64,000 bases of DNA from the NCBI RefSeq assembly GCF_011045095.1, contig NZ_JAALDL010000014.1, positions 62,001 through 126,000 on the forward strand, given 5' to 3'. Below the pieces are notes generated by a model. The model had not been told where the DNA came from, did not search any database, and saw only the letters and a list, made by a program, of their open reading frames with translations. Of this stretch, positions 36,286-46,747 are shown in pieces. Source of the DNA: Grimontia sedimenti (GTDB lineage Bacteria; Pseudomonadota; Gammaproteobacteria; Enterobacterales; Vibrionaceae). How positions within the stretch are numbered: the stretch's first letter is position 1; the number at the start of each line of letters is the position of its first letter. The position numbers and the translations under genes were made by a program.

Positions 36286-37658
36286 TCTTCACCCTCCTCA
36301 ATAGGATTCTCTACAAGCTTGACGCGCACCTCTGTTGGAACGTGTCGCTCAATACGCAACACTTCAACTTCAAGGTGGCGTTTGAACAGCTCGCCGGAAG
36401 CAAATTCGGATGGGTCGACAGGCAATTCGATAATAACGGTCTCACCTTCAGCTGGCAGAGCACCACGCTCAGCAATCAACATACCTGCGATGGTTTCTAC
36501 ATCGTCTTTCGGCAGGTCGTAGCCAATCGCACGCTCAACTTCGTCGATATGGACGTCACCTTCCATCAGCCATACGTTGTCGCTTTGCGGAACAACGGCA
36601 TCAGCCCCGTCGGCGTCGTGTTCGTCGGTGATTTCACCTACGATTTCCATCGCCAAATCTTCAATCGTCAATACGCCGGCAAAGCCGCCATATTCGTCAA
36701 TGACACAAGCCAGATGGTTGGTAGATTTCTCCAACTGATCCAGTGCGTCTGGCAGACTCATGAGCGTTGGCAGAACAGTAGCTGGACGCATCACCGATTC
36801 TACGGTGTCGTCAGCATGGCCAGCATCAATACGTGCCAACACATCAGGAAGATGAACTACACCCACAGGCGCATCGTCATCGTTCACCACAGGGTAACGG
36901 GTATGTGCTTGTGCCATGAGAGACACCAGCTCAGTCAATGTCGTTTCCGGCTCAACCCAATCCACCTGTGAACGTGGCACCATGGCGTGCTCAACGTCGC
37001 GCTCTGGGAAGTCCAGAATACGGTCCATCATCAGTGATAGTTCGACGGGGATGTCACCCGTTTCACGCGAGTTAGCGATGATATGGTGCAAGTCTTCTTC
37101 TGACGCGCTCACGTCAAGATCGTGCACTGGCTCAATGCGAACTGCGCGAAGCAGCAGGTTTGCTGATTTGTCGAAGAAGCTGATGAAAAAGCCAAACACA
37201 GACATGTAAATCAGTGTTGAGCGGGACATCATGCGAGCCATTGGCTCTGCGTTCGCGATCGCGAGGTTTTTCGGGTACAGCTCGCCCATGATCATTTGAA
37301 CGACCATAGCGACACCTAGGGTGATGACGGTACCGAGCGCGATACCCGCTTCTAGCGATAACCCAAAGCCTTGCAGTAATACACCCAGACACTGGCCGAC
37401 CAGAGGTTCCGCGACAAAGCCCAGAACCAGACCGGTTACCGTAATACCAAGTTGGGCACCGGACAGCATAAAGCTGGTACGTTTGGTGACTTTGAGCGCG
37501 CGTTTTGCGGCGGCATCACCAGTCGCAGCAAGGGTTGCGAGTTTTGCTCTGTCCACAGCCATGTACGCGAACTCTTGGGCAACGAAGTAGCCATTTGCTG
37601 CGATAATAGCCAAGATAAATAGAATGCCGAACAGAAGGGTAAGGAGGGTCTCAATCAT
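36282..37658 (-). CDS. hemolysin-family CNNM/CBS/CorC membrane protein (first gene)
   Basis: This 458-residue protein has the full layout: CNNM TM domain (residues about 1-195, ANGYFVAQEFAYMAVDR and IMGELYPKNLAIANAEPM), two CBS domains (about 210-330, including AMVPRSQVDWVE), and a CorC/HlyC C-terminal domain (DNVWLMEGDVHIDEVERAIG onward). I chose the ATG at 37658 because GGGAGG lies 8 bases upstream; the frame extends 15 codons further. It is translationally coupled to the downstream paralogue. Confidence 0.88.
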   Translation of the reverse strand: MIETLLTLLFGILFILAIIAANGYFVAQEFAYMAVDRAKLATLAATGDAAAKRALKVTKRTSFMLSGAQLGITVTGLVLGFVAEPLVGQCLGVLLQGFGLSLEAGIALGTVITLGVAMVVQMIMGELYPKNLAIANAEPMARMMSRSTLIYMSVFGFFISFFDKSANLLLRAVRIEPVHDLDVSASEEDLHHIIANSRETGDIPVELSLMMDRILDFPERDVEHAMVPRSQVDWVEPETTLTELVSLMAQAHTRYPVVNDDDAPVGVVHLPDVLARIDAGHADDTVESVMRPATVLPTLMSLPDALDQLEKSTNHLACVIDEYGGFAGVLTIEDLAMEIVGEITDEHDADGADAVVPQSDNVWLMEGDVHIDEVERAIGYDLPKDDVETIAGMLIAERGALPAEGETVIIELPVDPSEFASGELFKRHLEVEVLRIERHVPTEVRVKLVENPIEEGEE

Positions 37659-37965
37659 TGCTGTGTCCTCCCTTGATGACAAGAAGCCAGTAAGGTTTGA
37701 CACAATCGACTAGAGTTGGGGTCCACAAAGTATTCCTACAGTAATAACAGGAAGCGCAGTATATTTCCGCGATGTGGAAATAGTCTAGTGAATAGTTTGA
37801 TTATCCCCTGCAAACTTACTGAGACACACGGCCAGAGGGGTTTCCATGCTCTCGGAAAGTCGGCCGCAATGGCCGAAAATCGCGATTAATGACGGCGAGT
37901 TTGGCCACTTTTGGGCTTACGGGCTGTTACAAAAATCTTTGGTTTATTCAGGCTTGTGGTCGGCT
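37659..37965. other. intergenic region upstream of the CNNM pair
   Basis: This is a 307-base spacer holding the promoter of the CNNM operon. No gene is supported; a plus-strand frame at 37846-38076 overlaps the next minus-strand gene without coding features. Confidence 0.4.
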
Positions 37966-38223
37966 TTAGCTATCCAATTTGCCAGAAGCTTTCTTGCCAA
38001 CAAAATACCCTACGCAGAAAACCGCAATAAACACGATTGTCGCCAGTATGTAAGCCAATGCTTCCGGCGCACCTAAGCCGAAGGCAAAAGCAAAACTGAT
38101 TCCCAGAAATGCTTCTCTAAGCCATTCTGTAGCGGGTGAGTTGGTGCTCATACCTAGCATACCGATAAAAAGAAGAAGGGCGAGCAGGCCGACTTTGAGG
38201 CCGATAAGAGTGGAACGTTGCAT
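37966..38223 (-). CDS. small hypothetical membrane protein
   Basis: This 85-residue protein has two strong hydrophobic segments (residues 5-24, LIGLKVGLLALLLFIGMLGM, and about 38-75) and a basic C-terminus (GKKASGKLDS). GGGAG lies about 8 bases before the ATG at 38223. No family recognised. Confidence 0.65.
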   Translation of the reverse strand: MQRSTLIGLKVGLLALLLFIGMLGMSTNSPATEWLREAFLGISFAFAFGLGAPEALAYILATIVFIAVFCVGYFVGKKASGKLDS

Positions 38224-38272
38224 ACATGGCTCCCGTTAAAAAACGGGCGCCAGTATACGACAATTTATTCGG

Positions 38273-38524
38273 TTATAGGCACTGCGCAAGCTGGCCTTTT
38301 TTGGTGGAGGCCATCACGCAGCCGCGTTCGCTGTCCGAAGCAGCTTTACACTGGCTCATCAATTCGCCTGCAGAGGGTGCTAAGGCACCAAGAATTTTCT
38401 GAGCGTGGCTGACCACTTTGTTGCAGTCACTTTCTGCGACAGGATCGTAATCGGAACAGGCGGCAAGGCCGAAAACTGCAGTGGCTAGTAACGTTGTTTT
38501 TATGGTGTTTTTTACGTTGAACAT
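38273..38524 (-). CDS. small lipoprotein of unknown function
   Basis: This 83-residue predicted lipoprotein has a short basic start, a hydrophobic stretch and lipobox GLAAC near residue 23, followed by a Cys-rich helical domain (DCNKVV, SQCKAA, RGCVMAS, AQCL) whose four Cys could form two disulfides. The ATG at 38524 is preferred because AGGGG lies 9 bases upstream; another ATG three codons earlier is too close to that site. No family recognised. Confidence 0.68.
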   Translation of the reverse strand: MFNVKNTIKTTLLATAVFGLAACSDYDPVAESDCNKVVSHAQKILGALAPSAGELMSQCKAASDSERGCVMASTKKGQLAQCL

Positions 38525-38603
38525 AAATCGCATCCCCTTTTTGCTGACAACTAAAAGGGTAGGAGAGCTTTCCTAACTTTGCGATATTGAAAGGTAACTG
38601 AGA

Positions 38604-38632
38604 CAAAAAAGGACGCCGAAGCGTCCTTTTCC
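38604..38632 (-). terminator. terminator downstream of ABC exporter
   Basis: The stem AAAAGGACGC / GCGTCCTTTT with a 4-base loop lies just past the ABC exporter stop on the minus strand. Confidence 0.75.
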
Positions 38633-38647
38633 CTAACTTTATCAGGT

Positions 38648-40477
38648 TCAGTCCCCAATAAAACCACCGGTTTGATGCTGCCAGAGTTGAGCATAGATAC
38701 CACCGCTGGAAATCAGCTCTTGGTGGCTGCCTTGCTCCACGATTTCGCCCTGATCAAGCACAATCAGTCTGTCCATCGCAGCGATGGTGGAAAGTCGGTG
38801 AGCAATGGCGATAACAGTTTTACCTTCCATTAATTGATAGAGACTTTCCTGAATTGCCGCTTCCACCTCCGAATCCAGCGCTGAAGTCGCTTCATCAAGA
38901 ATAAGAATTGGCGCGTCTTTTAGCAGAACACGGGAAATTGCCACACGCTGACGTTGACCGCCAGACAGCTTCACACCACGTTCACCTACCTGCGAATCGT
39001 AACCACGGTTTCCATGTGGGTCGCTCAGGGTTTCGATGAAGTCGTGAGCTTGTGCTTTCTTCGCAGCAGCGAGCATGGCGTCTTCGCTGGCATTTGGGTC
39101 ACCGTAAAGGATGTTCTCACGGATAGAGCGGTGCAGCAGGGATGTGTCTTGCGTCACCATGCCTATGTTGGCGCGCAATGAATCCTGTGTGACGGCAGAA
39201 ATGTTCTGTCCATCGATGCGAATTTCACCGCCTTCTACATCGTGAAAACGCATCAGCAGATTCACTAAGGTTGATTTACCTGCGCCCGAACGACCAACCA
39301 GGCCGACTTTCTCACCTGGCTTGATATTGAGGTTTAGTTTTTCAATCACACCTTTGCCTTCGCCATAGTGGAAGCGCACATCGGTGAAGTTGATGGCACC
39401 TTGAGGCACTTCCAGCGCAGGTGCGTTTGGCTTGTCCAATACTTCGACAGGCTTGGAAAGCGTTGCCATGCCGTCGACCACGGTACCAATGTTTTCAAAC
39501 AGCGAGCCGATTTCCCACATGATCCATTTCGACATGCTGTTGATGCGCAATGCAAGGCTGACCGCAATAGCAATCGCGCCGACGGTGATGGCGGAGTCCA
39601 GCCATAGCCAGATTGACATGGCACTGATAGAGAACAACAGGGCGTAGTTGGCGATTTCTACCGAGATGTTAAAGCCAGTTGCCAGGCGCATTTGACGGTA
39701 AACCGTATCCATAAACACGCCCATACCTTCTTCGGCATATTGGGTTTCACGATCTGTGTGTGAGAACAGTTTGACCGTGGCGATGTTGGTGTAGCTGTCG
39801 ACGATGCGGCCTGTCATCAAAGAGCGGGCGTCTGCCTGTTCGGTAGAAACCGCTTTCAGCTTAGGCACAAAGTAAGTTTGAATGCCGATATATGCCATTA
39901 GCCAAATAAGCATCGGCAGCATGAGGCGAATGTCTGCTTGTCCGACGATGAATAGCATGGAAATGAAGTAGACAGCGATGTATACCGCGACATCAAGCAG
40001 TTTCATCACCGTTTCGCGAATCGATAGGGCAGTCTGCATCACCTTTGTGGCAATACGACCTGCAAAATCGTTTTGGTAGAAGCCGATGCTTTGCTTCAGC
40101 AGGTAACGGTGCGCCATCCAGCGAATGGACATCGGGTAGTTACCAAGCAGCGATTGATGCAAAACCAAAGAATGCACTGCGACCAGTATTGGCATGCCGA
40201 TCAGTATCAGCATCCCGATGGCAATCAGGGTATTACCTTCATCGACGAGAAAACTGGCCTTGTCTTGATTGGTCAGCCAGTCGACCAGTTGTCCCATAAA
40301 GCCAAACAGTGACACCTCCGCGATAGCAATCATCGCAGTCAGCACTGCCATGGTGATCAGCGGGCGTTCAAAGCCTTTGGTGTAGTGGCGACAAAAGGCG
40401 AGCAGGCCATTTGGTGGCTGTTCCGGCTGTTTAGGTGGAAAAGCCATTGTCATGCGTTCGAACAATTTATAAATCAT
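38648..40477 (-). CDS. ABC exporter, fused permease-ATPase
   Basis: This 609-residue half-transporter has a six-TM domain (about residues 30-335) and an ATPase domain (about 365-605): Walker A GRSGAGKST, Q-loop GMVTQDTSLL, signature LSGGQRQRVAISR, Walker B ILILDEATSALD and an H-loop AHRLSTI. It resembles the multidrug/lipid type exporters of vibrios, works as a homodimer in the inner membrane, and has no adjacent membrane-fusion partner. The ATG at 40477 has AAGGA 5 bases upstream. Substrate unknown. Confidence 0.88.
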   Translation of the reverse strand: MIYKLFERMTMAFPPKQPEQPPNGLLAFCRHYTKGFERPLITMAVLTAMIAIAEVSLFGFMGQLVDWLTNQDKASFLVDEGNTLIAIGMLILIGMPILVAVHSLVLHQSLLGNYPMSIRWMAHRYLLKQSIGFYQNDFAGRIATKVMQTALSIRETVMKLLDVAVYIAVYFISMLFIVGQADIRLMLPMLIWLMAYIGIQTYFVPKLKAVSTEQADARSLMTGRIVDSYTNIATVKLFSHTDRETQYAEEGMGVFMDTVYRQMRLATGFNISVEIANYALLFSISAMSIWLWLDSAITVGAIAIAVSLALRINSMSKWIMWEIGSLFENIGTVVDGMATLSKPVEVLDKPNAPALEVPQGAINFTDVRFHYGEGKGVIEKLNLNIKPGEKVGLVGRSGAGKSTLVNLLMRFHDVEGGEIRIDGQNISAVTQDSLRANIGMVTQDTSLLHRSIRENILYGDPNASEDAMLAAAKKAQAHDFIETLSDPHGNRGYDSQVGERGVKLSGGQRQRVAISRVLLKDAPILILDEATSALDSEVEAAIQESLYQLMEGKTVIAIAHRLSTIAAMDRLIVLDQGEIVEQGSHQELISSGGIYAQLWQHQTGGFIGD

Positions 40478-40608
40478 GAATCCTTCCGGAGTAGGACGGT
40501 CGCGTTCAAAAACAGAAATGCAGTATGGAAAGAACTGATAATTAGTTACTTTCCGAAGCTGGTTAACGCGAACCCAAATGAAAGACGGTGAGATTCTATC
40601 AGGTTTAA

Positions 40609-40872
40609 ATACCCAAATAACCTGAAGATGCAGGATTCAGCGAGATTGACTGGCGTTGTGATCGCGGCGTTCCTTTGTAGGTGTAGCCTTCTCCATCAAA
40701 AAGGAACAACAAAGAGCACGGCGTCAGTCAACTCGCCCGAAGGGAGGCCCTCAATGCGCCCACTTCTTCGTTAAGTTCCACGGAAATAGAACGACTATTC
40801 CTCGCGAAATTTGCCTCGAATTGAACGCATTGATGACCTCTGAATGCAAGTATCTTCAGGTTGTTTGGGTAT
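40609..40872. repeat. MITE-like inverted-repeat element
   Basis: Terminal arms TACCCAAATAACCTGAAGAT (40610) and ATCTTCAGGTTGTTTGGGTA (about 40852-40871) are near-perfect inverted repeats about 260 bases apart. A second, inner pair (GACTGGCGTTGTG near 40649 and CACGGCGTCAGTC near 40717) folds the left part again. No open frame lies inside. Related repeats are scattered in vibrio genomes as far as I recall. Confidence 0.75.
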
Positions 40873-40959
40873 AGATTGAATAATGCCAATGTTTTCTACG
40901 GAACTGTTCAATTATTCTGAACAGGCGGGCGTAGAGTATTTTTCAGTGTGATGGCCAAC

Positions 40960-40989
40960 AAAAAGCCGACTCAATTGAGTCGGCTTTGT
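40960..40989 (-). terminator. terminator downstream of chitinase gene
   Basis: The stem AAAGCCGACTCAA / TTGAGTCGGCTTT lies past the chitinase stop. Confidence 0.8.
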
Positions 40990-41015
40990 CTACTTAAATT
41001 ATATGAGTGAGTGGA

Positions 41016-44000
41016 TTAACCACACACTTTGGTCCAGCTACCATCGCTACCTGGAACAGAGGCAGTCCACCAGTTTGCTTGGTAAACAACGCCGTCTTTC
41101 ACGACTTTGTCACCGGCTGCTGCGTGGCTTGGGTTGCCTGCCCAGTCAGTCTGAGGGAGATTTGGGTAAACCACGATGCCAGTCGTGTCACAAGTACCTG
41201 TGCCACCACCATTGTCGCCGCCACCGTTACCACCGCCTGCAGACAGGTCTGCCAATGGCAGGTCGCTGTACTCAGATGCGAATGCGTAGTCAACACCGTT
41301 GATGTTTACTGTGTAGTTCGCAGGGCCAGAGATTGGCAGGTAGTACACAAAGTCCAGTTCATACGTTGCACCAGGAGCCAGAGAGTCCCACGTTGGCAGT
41401 GAGAACGCCAGACGGTGCATAGTACCTTCCAGTCCACCAATGTTGTTCGCTTTGGTGTGGCCAGAAGAAATGACATTCACCTTACCGCCATTCTGACTCT
41501 TCGCGTTGTCTGGTGCTGAAGTCGGAATGTCAAACTGGAACTCAGTACCGCCAGGCAGTTCTACGCCAGTGTTGTTAGTGAAAGTGATTTTCGGGTTGAT
41601 CGGGTAGTTTTGGTCACCCACTTTGAAGCCACCTACGCTAACAGCAATATCAACCGCTTCGGTTGGCATTGGTGTGTCAGACAGTGTTGCACCATACGGT
41701 GTTGCAGCTGCAAACTTGTCGTAGATTGCCTTCGTCATGGTGTTACCCATGTGGAACTCACCGTTGCCCGTTGCACAAGCATTTTCAGTTGGGTCTACAA
41801 CGTCAGTACGGTTGCCGTTTGCATCCAGTTGGTAACATGCGTAGTCACCCGCCAGTTCCCAGAACATGATGCCGCCGATACCTTTGTCGATAACGTAATC
41901 AGATTTCACTTTGATTGACGCTTCGTCTTCAGTAGACAGGAATACTTGCTTCTCAGCATTCCACAGCCATGGTGCAACAGCGACTGAGTCGTAGTTACGC
42001 TGGTAAGTGCCTTTCAACACGTCTTGTGGATCGTTTACTGGGTCAAGTTTGTACGCAGATGCGTAGGTACCGAAGATGCCATGCTCAAGGTTCTTCGCAT
42101 GCCACATTGGGTTAGAACCTGCACCCATTTCGTTACCTTTCGGATCCGTATCGTGCCACATGTTGTCGATACCAATCGCGCCGTTACCACAGTTGTTCTT
42201 CTCACCTTCACCAGTGCCTGGTTGACACTCAGCTTGGTTAGGAAGTGCAGCTTTACCCCACAGACCGTTTTCACCGCCTGTTACGCCTTGCCAACCACGG
42301 GTGTAGTAAGGAACACCAATGTTGATACGGCCCGCTGGCATTGAGCCACGGAAGTAGTGATATGCCCAGTCAGTGTTCAGGTAACCGATACCGCCGTACT
42401 GGCTAGTACCGTATACGTTCCAAGCTGCCAGCTCAGAGTCTTTACCTGTGTCGAACAGTGCCGCGTTGTGACCAACGTGGTCATTCCAAGCACCGTGCAG
42501 GTCGTAAGTCATGATGTTCACGTAGTCGAGGTACTTAGTGACATCAAACGTTTCCATACCACGCAGCAGGTAACCAGAAGATGGTGCTGCGATGGTCAGC
42601 ATGTAGTGGTGACCGTCTTGCTCAGAAGCGATGTCGACTTTCTCACGAAGGACACGCATCAGCTCTTGGTAAGAAGCCCACAGGTATGGACGACGTGGTT
42701 CCATGAAGTTTTTATCGTACGGGTTACCTGCACCTGCCATTGAGGTTGGGTATTCGTAGTCGATATCCAGACCATCGAACTTGTACTTACGCATCATTTC
42801 AACGGCAGAATCCGCAAACTTCTGGATACCGGCATGGTTGATTGAACCGTCAGCGTTGGTAGTCATGGTGTAGAAGCCGCCGTCTGCTACGCGGTTACCA
42901 TCAAGGCCAAAGTGACCGCCGGTTTCCGCCCAACCACCGATAGAGATCAGGGTCTTAACGTCGTGCTTCGCTTTGTAAGTTGCCAGTGCACCGAAGTGGC
43001 CTTTAAAGCCGAGTGCAGGATCAATTTCTACGCCTGGCCATTCTTTACCTACCGCGGCGTTGTTTGGATCGTTCACATCACCGATGTTGACTTTGCCGTC
43101 AGCACCGATGCTTACGAACGCATAGTTGATGTGGGTAAGTTCTTCCCAAGGGATATCTTTAACAAGGTAAGCGGCTTGCGGGTCATCGCCTGCGCGCCAG
43201 CTGGTGAAGTAACCGATGATACGACGTGGGTGGTCGGCACCCATGTCTTCGCGGCCATCTGCATCATAGATAGTACAGTATGGAACGTTAACACCAGGGG
43301 TTTGGAACAGACCTTCTGGACGACAGTTAGATACTGTTGGCGTGCCCGCTACGGTAACAGTGACCAGTGCAGAATCAGTTGATGCGCCTTTGTCATCAGT
43401 CGCTTTTGCGTAGATAGAAACGTTGCCGGCTTTGCTTGCAGTCCAGTCGAGAGTGAACGGCGCTGCTGTTTTCGAGCCAACTAGCTGGCCAGCGGCATAG
43501 AAATCAACTTTTGCGACTGTGCCATCTGAATCTGCTGCATCAGCAGTCAGTGTCACTACCGCGCCTTGATCAACTGCAGTTGCGGATGCCGCTACAGAGA
43601 CGGTTGGTGGCTCATTAACCGGGTCAATAACGCCTGGCTGAACAGTGATGCTAAGAGCGGCTGTTTCAGTTACAGCGCCCTGGTCGTCAGTTGCTTTCAC
43701 TGTGATCGTGTGAGGGCCTTCAGCAGCAGTCCAGTTCAGAGAATAAGGAGAAGTCGTATCTGAACCGACTGAAGCGCCATCGATGAAGAACTCTACTTTG
43801 CTGACAGTGCCATCTGAGTCCGCAGCTGTTGCACTTAGCGTGACAACGTCACCATCTTTGATGGTATCAGTAGCAAGTGGAGAATCCAGAGAAACGGTTG
43901 GTGCTTCGTTTACAGGGTCAACAACACCAGTGTCACATTGGTCTACAAATTTCCACTCTTTGTAATCGCCTGATGAGGTAGAAGGGTTGTTGCCTTTCGT

Positions 44001-44183
44001 CCACCAGTTAGCGGTGTAAACGTTGCTTTCGTGCTGAACAGTTGAACCGCCGCCATATGCTTTGTCTGCTGACCATTTTTCAATGTTGGTACAGTCAACA
44101 GCAGCTTGAGCATTGAAAGAAAACATACACGCTACGGCGATTGCCGAGAGCGCGAATCCTTTGCTCTTACCTGTCACATCCAT
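41016..44183 (-). CDS. secreted multidomain GH18 chitinase
   Basis: This 1055-residue chitin-degrading enzyme is exported by a signal peptide (residues 1-28, ending FNAQAA). Domains in order: an N-terminal CBM5/12 chitin-binding module (about 35-80, [20 protein letters not shown]); two Ig/PKD-like repeats (about 95-180 and 190-275, each with AADSDGTV and KATDD); the GH18 TIM barrel (about 300-800) with catalytic [10 protein letters not shown] near residue 470; a beta domain; a Gly/Asn linker; and a C-terminal CBM5/12 (about 1005-1055, GVVYQANWW). GAGGG lies 8 bases before the ATG. Chitin use is a common vibrio trait; the long upstream region probably carries its control. Confidence 0.92.
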   Translation of the reverse strand: MDVTGKSKGFALSAIAVACMFSFNAQAAVDCTNIEKWSADKAYGGGSTVQHESNVYTANWWTKGNNPSTSSGDYKEWKFVDQCDTGVVDPVNEAPTVSLDSPLATDTIKDGDVVTLSATAADSDGTVSKVEFFIDGASVGSDTTSPYSLNWTAAEGPHTITVKATDDQGAVTETAALSITVQPGVIDPVNEPPTVSVAASATAVDQGAVVTLTADAADSDGTVAKVDFYAAGQLVGSKTAAPFTLDWTASKAGNVSIYAKATDDKGASTDSALVTVTVAGTPTVSNCRPEGLFQTPGVNVPYCTIYDADGREDMGADHPRRIIGYFTSWRAGDDPQAAYLVKDIPWEELTHINYAFVSIGADGKVNIGDVNDPNNAAVGKEWPGVEIDPALGFKGHFGALATYKAKHDVKTLISIGGWAETGGHFGLDGNRVADGGFYTMTTNADGSINHAGIQKFADSAVEMMRKYKFDGLDIDYEYPTSMAGAGNPYDKNFMEPRRPYLWASYQELMRVLREKVDIASEQDGHHYMLTIAAPSSGYLLRGMETFDVTKYLDYVNIMTYDLHGAWNDHVGHNAALFDTGKDSELAAWNVYGTSQYGGIGYLNTDWAYHYFRGSMPAGRINIGVPYYTRGWQGVTGGENGLWGKAALPNQAECQPGTGEGEKNNCGNGAIGIDNMWHDTDPKGNEMGAGSNPMWHAKNLEHGIFGTYASAYKLDPVNDPQDVLKGTYQRNYDSVAVAPWLWNAEKQVFLSTEDEASIKVKSDYVIDKGIGGIMFWELAGDYACYQLDANGNRTDVVDPTENACATGNGEFHMGNTMTKAIYDKFAAATPYGATLSDTPMPTEAVDIAVSVGGFKVGDQNYPINPKITFTNNTGVELPGGTEFQFDIPTSAPDNAKSQNGGKVNVISSGHTKANNIGGLEGTMHRLAFSLPTWDSLAPGATYELDFVYYLPISGPANYTVNINGVDYAFASEYSDLPLADLSAGGGNGGGDNGGGTGTCDTTGIVVYPNLPQTDWAGNPSHAAAGDKVVKDGVVYQANWWTASVPGSDGSWTKVCG

Positions 44184-44695
44184 TGGATATCCCTCGAAAA
44201 TAAAATGTTATCTATTGATTTGTATGTTGTTAGCGCACTTAAATCGCGCAATAAATAAAGTAGAGGAGTTGCAAGAGTGAGACACCCCGGATTTCGTCAG
44301 ATTTAGATCTCTAGTCAGTTCCTGAATTGAAAAGCTTTGCGCTCTTGGTAACGACTCACAGTTTCAATGGGTAAATTTTCACAGGCTGCATGAAATTTGT
44401 GCGGTGAATATGTGCTCAATAGCAAAGGTTGAATAGCCAATGTCAGACGGTAAATGTCGACAATAAATGTTTATATTTAGTTGCTGAATGCGTCTTAAAT
44501 ATTGTTGCTGTAAATATTGTCAACAGTATCTATTTTTCTGCGACATGTAACGCGGAAGGAATGTCGATAGCTTTGGGATTGAACAGGGAAAGATGCGACT
44601 CAGTCTTAAGAGTGGTTGAGGGATATACAGGCTTAGTAATAAGTAGAAAAAAAGAAGGCCGCTTAATCCCACGACCTCTTTAAATTGTTGAGTGT
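44184..44695. other. regulatory region upstream of chitinase
   Basis: This 512-base AT-rich spacer lies between the divergent-facing ends of the yccT-like gene and the chitinase start. It must contain the chitinase promoter and leader. An 84-codon plus-strand frame (44429-44683) has no ribosome site or coding character. I recognise no operator. Confidence 0.4.
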
Positions 44696-45358
44696 TTAGC
44701 GAGCATTCACGAAGGCTTTGAAGCGTGCTTGTGTTTCTGCGTCCGCTTTATCAAACCAGTAGTGAAGCTGGTACTCCACTTCATTCAAAGCATCTTGCCC
44801 ACCCACAACCACTCTTGCACGTGGGGTAGCAGTTAGTTGCGCGACAGGCTGAGCGACAACTTCTGATGCGCCTAACTGTAATGACGCAGGGGCGTCTGTT
44901 TGGTTGAAGCGCTGCATTTCAGAAAGGTAATCACGGCTCAACTGGAAGCCTGATTTCAGCAGTTTGTTCTGTTCAAACGGAATAGCGTTCTGGTTGGCAT
45001 CCAGAATGTTGAACTCAGGGTTGTCATTGAATTGACGCACCTGGCGTTTGTTTTTGTGCTCAGGGAATTCGAAGAAAATCTCGGTGTCTTGTGCTTCAAA
45101 TTTAACAACCAACACGTCAGAGCGAAAAAACGTGACGTCTTTTCCTTCTTCAAAGCTTTCAACATAGCGAAAAGCTAGTTGCTGGGTACCATCAGCCAAA
45201 ACAACAGGTTCTTCTTTGCTGAACATCGAAGATTGGTGAGTCTCGCCGTTGTAGGCAAGCAACTCGATATTGTCGTTAAGGTGAAGTGTCACATCAGCGT
45301 GCGCACCAAACGAAAGCAATGCGGTCAACACTGACGCAAAGGCGAATTTTCTTTTCAT
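44696..45358 (-). CDS. yccT: DUF2057 periplasmic protein (YccT-like)
   Basis: This 220-residue exported protein has a signal peptide (residues 1-21, ending SFGAHA) and a DUF2057 domain opening VTLHLNDNIELLAYNG, with QQLAFRYVESFEEG and the late LNEVEYQLHYWFDKAD. E. coli YccT is the model member; its role is unclear. The ATG at 45358 has GGGGA 6 bases upstream. It lies downstream of rlmI on the same strand, near the acyP-tusE-yccA genes, which is where yccT also lies in E. coli. Confidence 0.82.
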   Translation of the reverse strand: MKRKFAFASVLTALLSFGAHADVTLHLNDNIELLAYNGETHQSSMFSKEEPVVLADGTQQLAFRYVESFEEGKDVTFFRSDVLVVKFEAQDTEIFFEFPEHKNKRQVRQFNDNPEFNILDANQNAIPFEQNKLLKSGFQLSRDYLSEMQRFNQTDAPASLQLGASEVVAQPVAQLTATPRARVVVGGQDALNEVEYQLHYWFDKADAETQARFKAFVNAR

Positions 45359-45421
45359 TGTGTTCCCCAAAAATAGGTAGAGCGCAGCCCGTAAACATAT
45401 TGGCTTCGGGCTGCTGTTTTA

Positions 45422-46608
45422 TTATTTAACGTGGCACGCGAAACCTTTCAGGTAGAAACCTTCTGGGTAGCCGCTATCAATTGGGTGATCAGCAGCTTGC
45501 TCAAAACGCTCGATAAATTGAACGCTGCGGTGGGCATCCAGCGCTGCATCGGCAATGATCTTCTGGAACAGCGCGTTATCCATCAGACCTGAGCAAGAAT
45601 ATGTCAGCAGTGTGCCGCCTGGCTTCAGGATCTGCATAGCTAACATGTTGATGTCTTTGTAGCCACGACATGCACCGGTCAGTTGGGCTTTAGATTCTGC
45701 AAACTTAGGTGGGTCCATAATGACCACATCAAATAGTTCCCCGGCATCACGGTATTCGCGCAGTAGCTTAAAGACGTCTGCATTGACGAATTGTGCTTTC
45801 GAGAGGTCATAACCGTTCATTTCGGCATTAGACTTTGCGATATCGAGAGCAGGCTGCGAAACATCGACGTTGATGACTTCCGCTGCATTGCCTTTCAGCG
45901 AGTACAGGCCAAATCCGCCGGTGTAACAGAAGCAGTTCAAAACACGCTTGCCGTTAACGTATTTGACGGCCGCTTCACGGCTGTCGCGTTGGTCCAGATA
46001 GAATCCGGTTTTGTGACCGCCAGTGATATCGACGCTGATTTTTACGCCGTTCTCTTCAATGACTACAGATGCTGGTGGCATTTCACCATGAAGAACGCCT
46101 GTACGCTCTTTCAGGCCTTCTTTCTTGCGCACTGATACATCTGAACGCTCGTAAATGCTGCACTCTGGATATTGTGCGTTAAGCGCTTCTACCAGGTTGT
46201 CTTTTTGTGCTTCTGCGCCAGCACTTAAAAGCTGACAAACCAAGAAGTTCTCATAGCGATCGATGGTAATGCCAGGTAAACCATCAGACTCCGCGGCAAT
46301 CAGGCGGTAACCAGTCAGGCCATCACGGGCAGCCAAAACATCACGCAGACCTTGCGCTTCCTGAAGGCGTTTTTAAAGAACTCAACGTTGACTTCTTCTT
46401 TTTCGAATGTCCAAACACGGACACGAATTTGGGAATTAGGAGAAAACGCACCGCGGGCCAGCCATTGGCCCTGATGATCATATACATCCACTGTCTGACC
46501 GAGGGAAGGTTTACCTTCGACGCGTTGAATACCACGGGAGAACACCCATGGGTGGCGACGGCGCAGTGATTTTTCACGGCCTTTAACCAGATAAACAGAC
46601 GGATTCAT
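45422..46608 (-). pseudogene. rlmI: 23S rRNA m5C1962 methyltransferase RlmI, frameshifted as sequenced
   Basis: RlmI methylates C1962 of 23S rRNA. The N-terminal PUA part (46608 to about 46375: [20 protein letters not shown]) and the methyltransferase part (about 46365 to 45422: [54 protein letters not shown]) are in different frames. One extra base in the T5 run 46370-46374 (A-run on the coding strand) joins them as [20 protein letters not shown] and gives 395 residues against 396 in E. coli. All catalytic motifs are intact, so a homopolymer undercall is far likelier than a dead gene. acyP, tusE and yccA follow upstream in the usual order. Confidence 0.88.
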
Positions 46609-46703
46609 TGGTTTTTCCTAACTTCAATATGGGGATACTGGGAGGGTTGAACCCAGTAACCAGTAAAAGGTGCTGTATTGTCAGAGAAGCTCGCCAATAA
46701 TGC

Positions 46704-46733
46704 AAACGGCCGCACAATGGGCGGCCGTTTTTT
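46704..46733 (-). terminator. terminator downstream of chemoreceptor gene
   Basis: The stem AAACGGCCGC / GCGGCCGTTT with a short loop lies just past the chemoreceptor stop. Confidence 0.8.
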
Positions 46734-46747
46734 CATCAAATCGGCGA

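Noticed and set aside
41610-43382. Several plus-strand frames of 60-156 codons opposite the chitinase
   Set aside because: They are shadows of the chitinase frame, with Cys/Val/Thr-rich low-complexity translations and no start signals.
44429-44683. 84-codon plus-strand frame in the chitinase upstream region
   Set aside because: AT-rich non-coding composition, no ribosome site, no recognisable domain.
10076-46374. Programmed -1 frameshifting or transcriptional slippage at A-runs to explain the broken genes
   Set aside because: Slippage on A-runs would restore the frames formally, but rlmI, yecH and aapQ homologues are read straight through elsewhere, and five independent cases in 64 kb are better explained by undercalled homopolymers.
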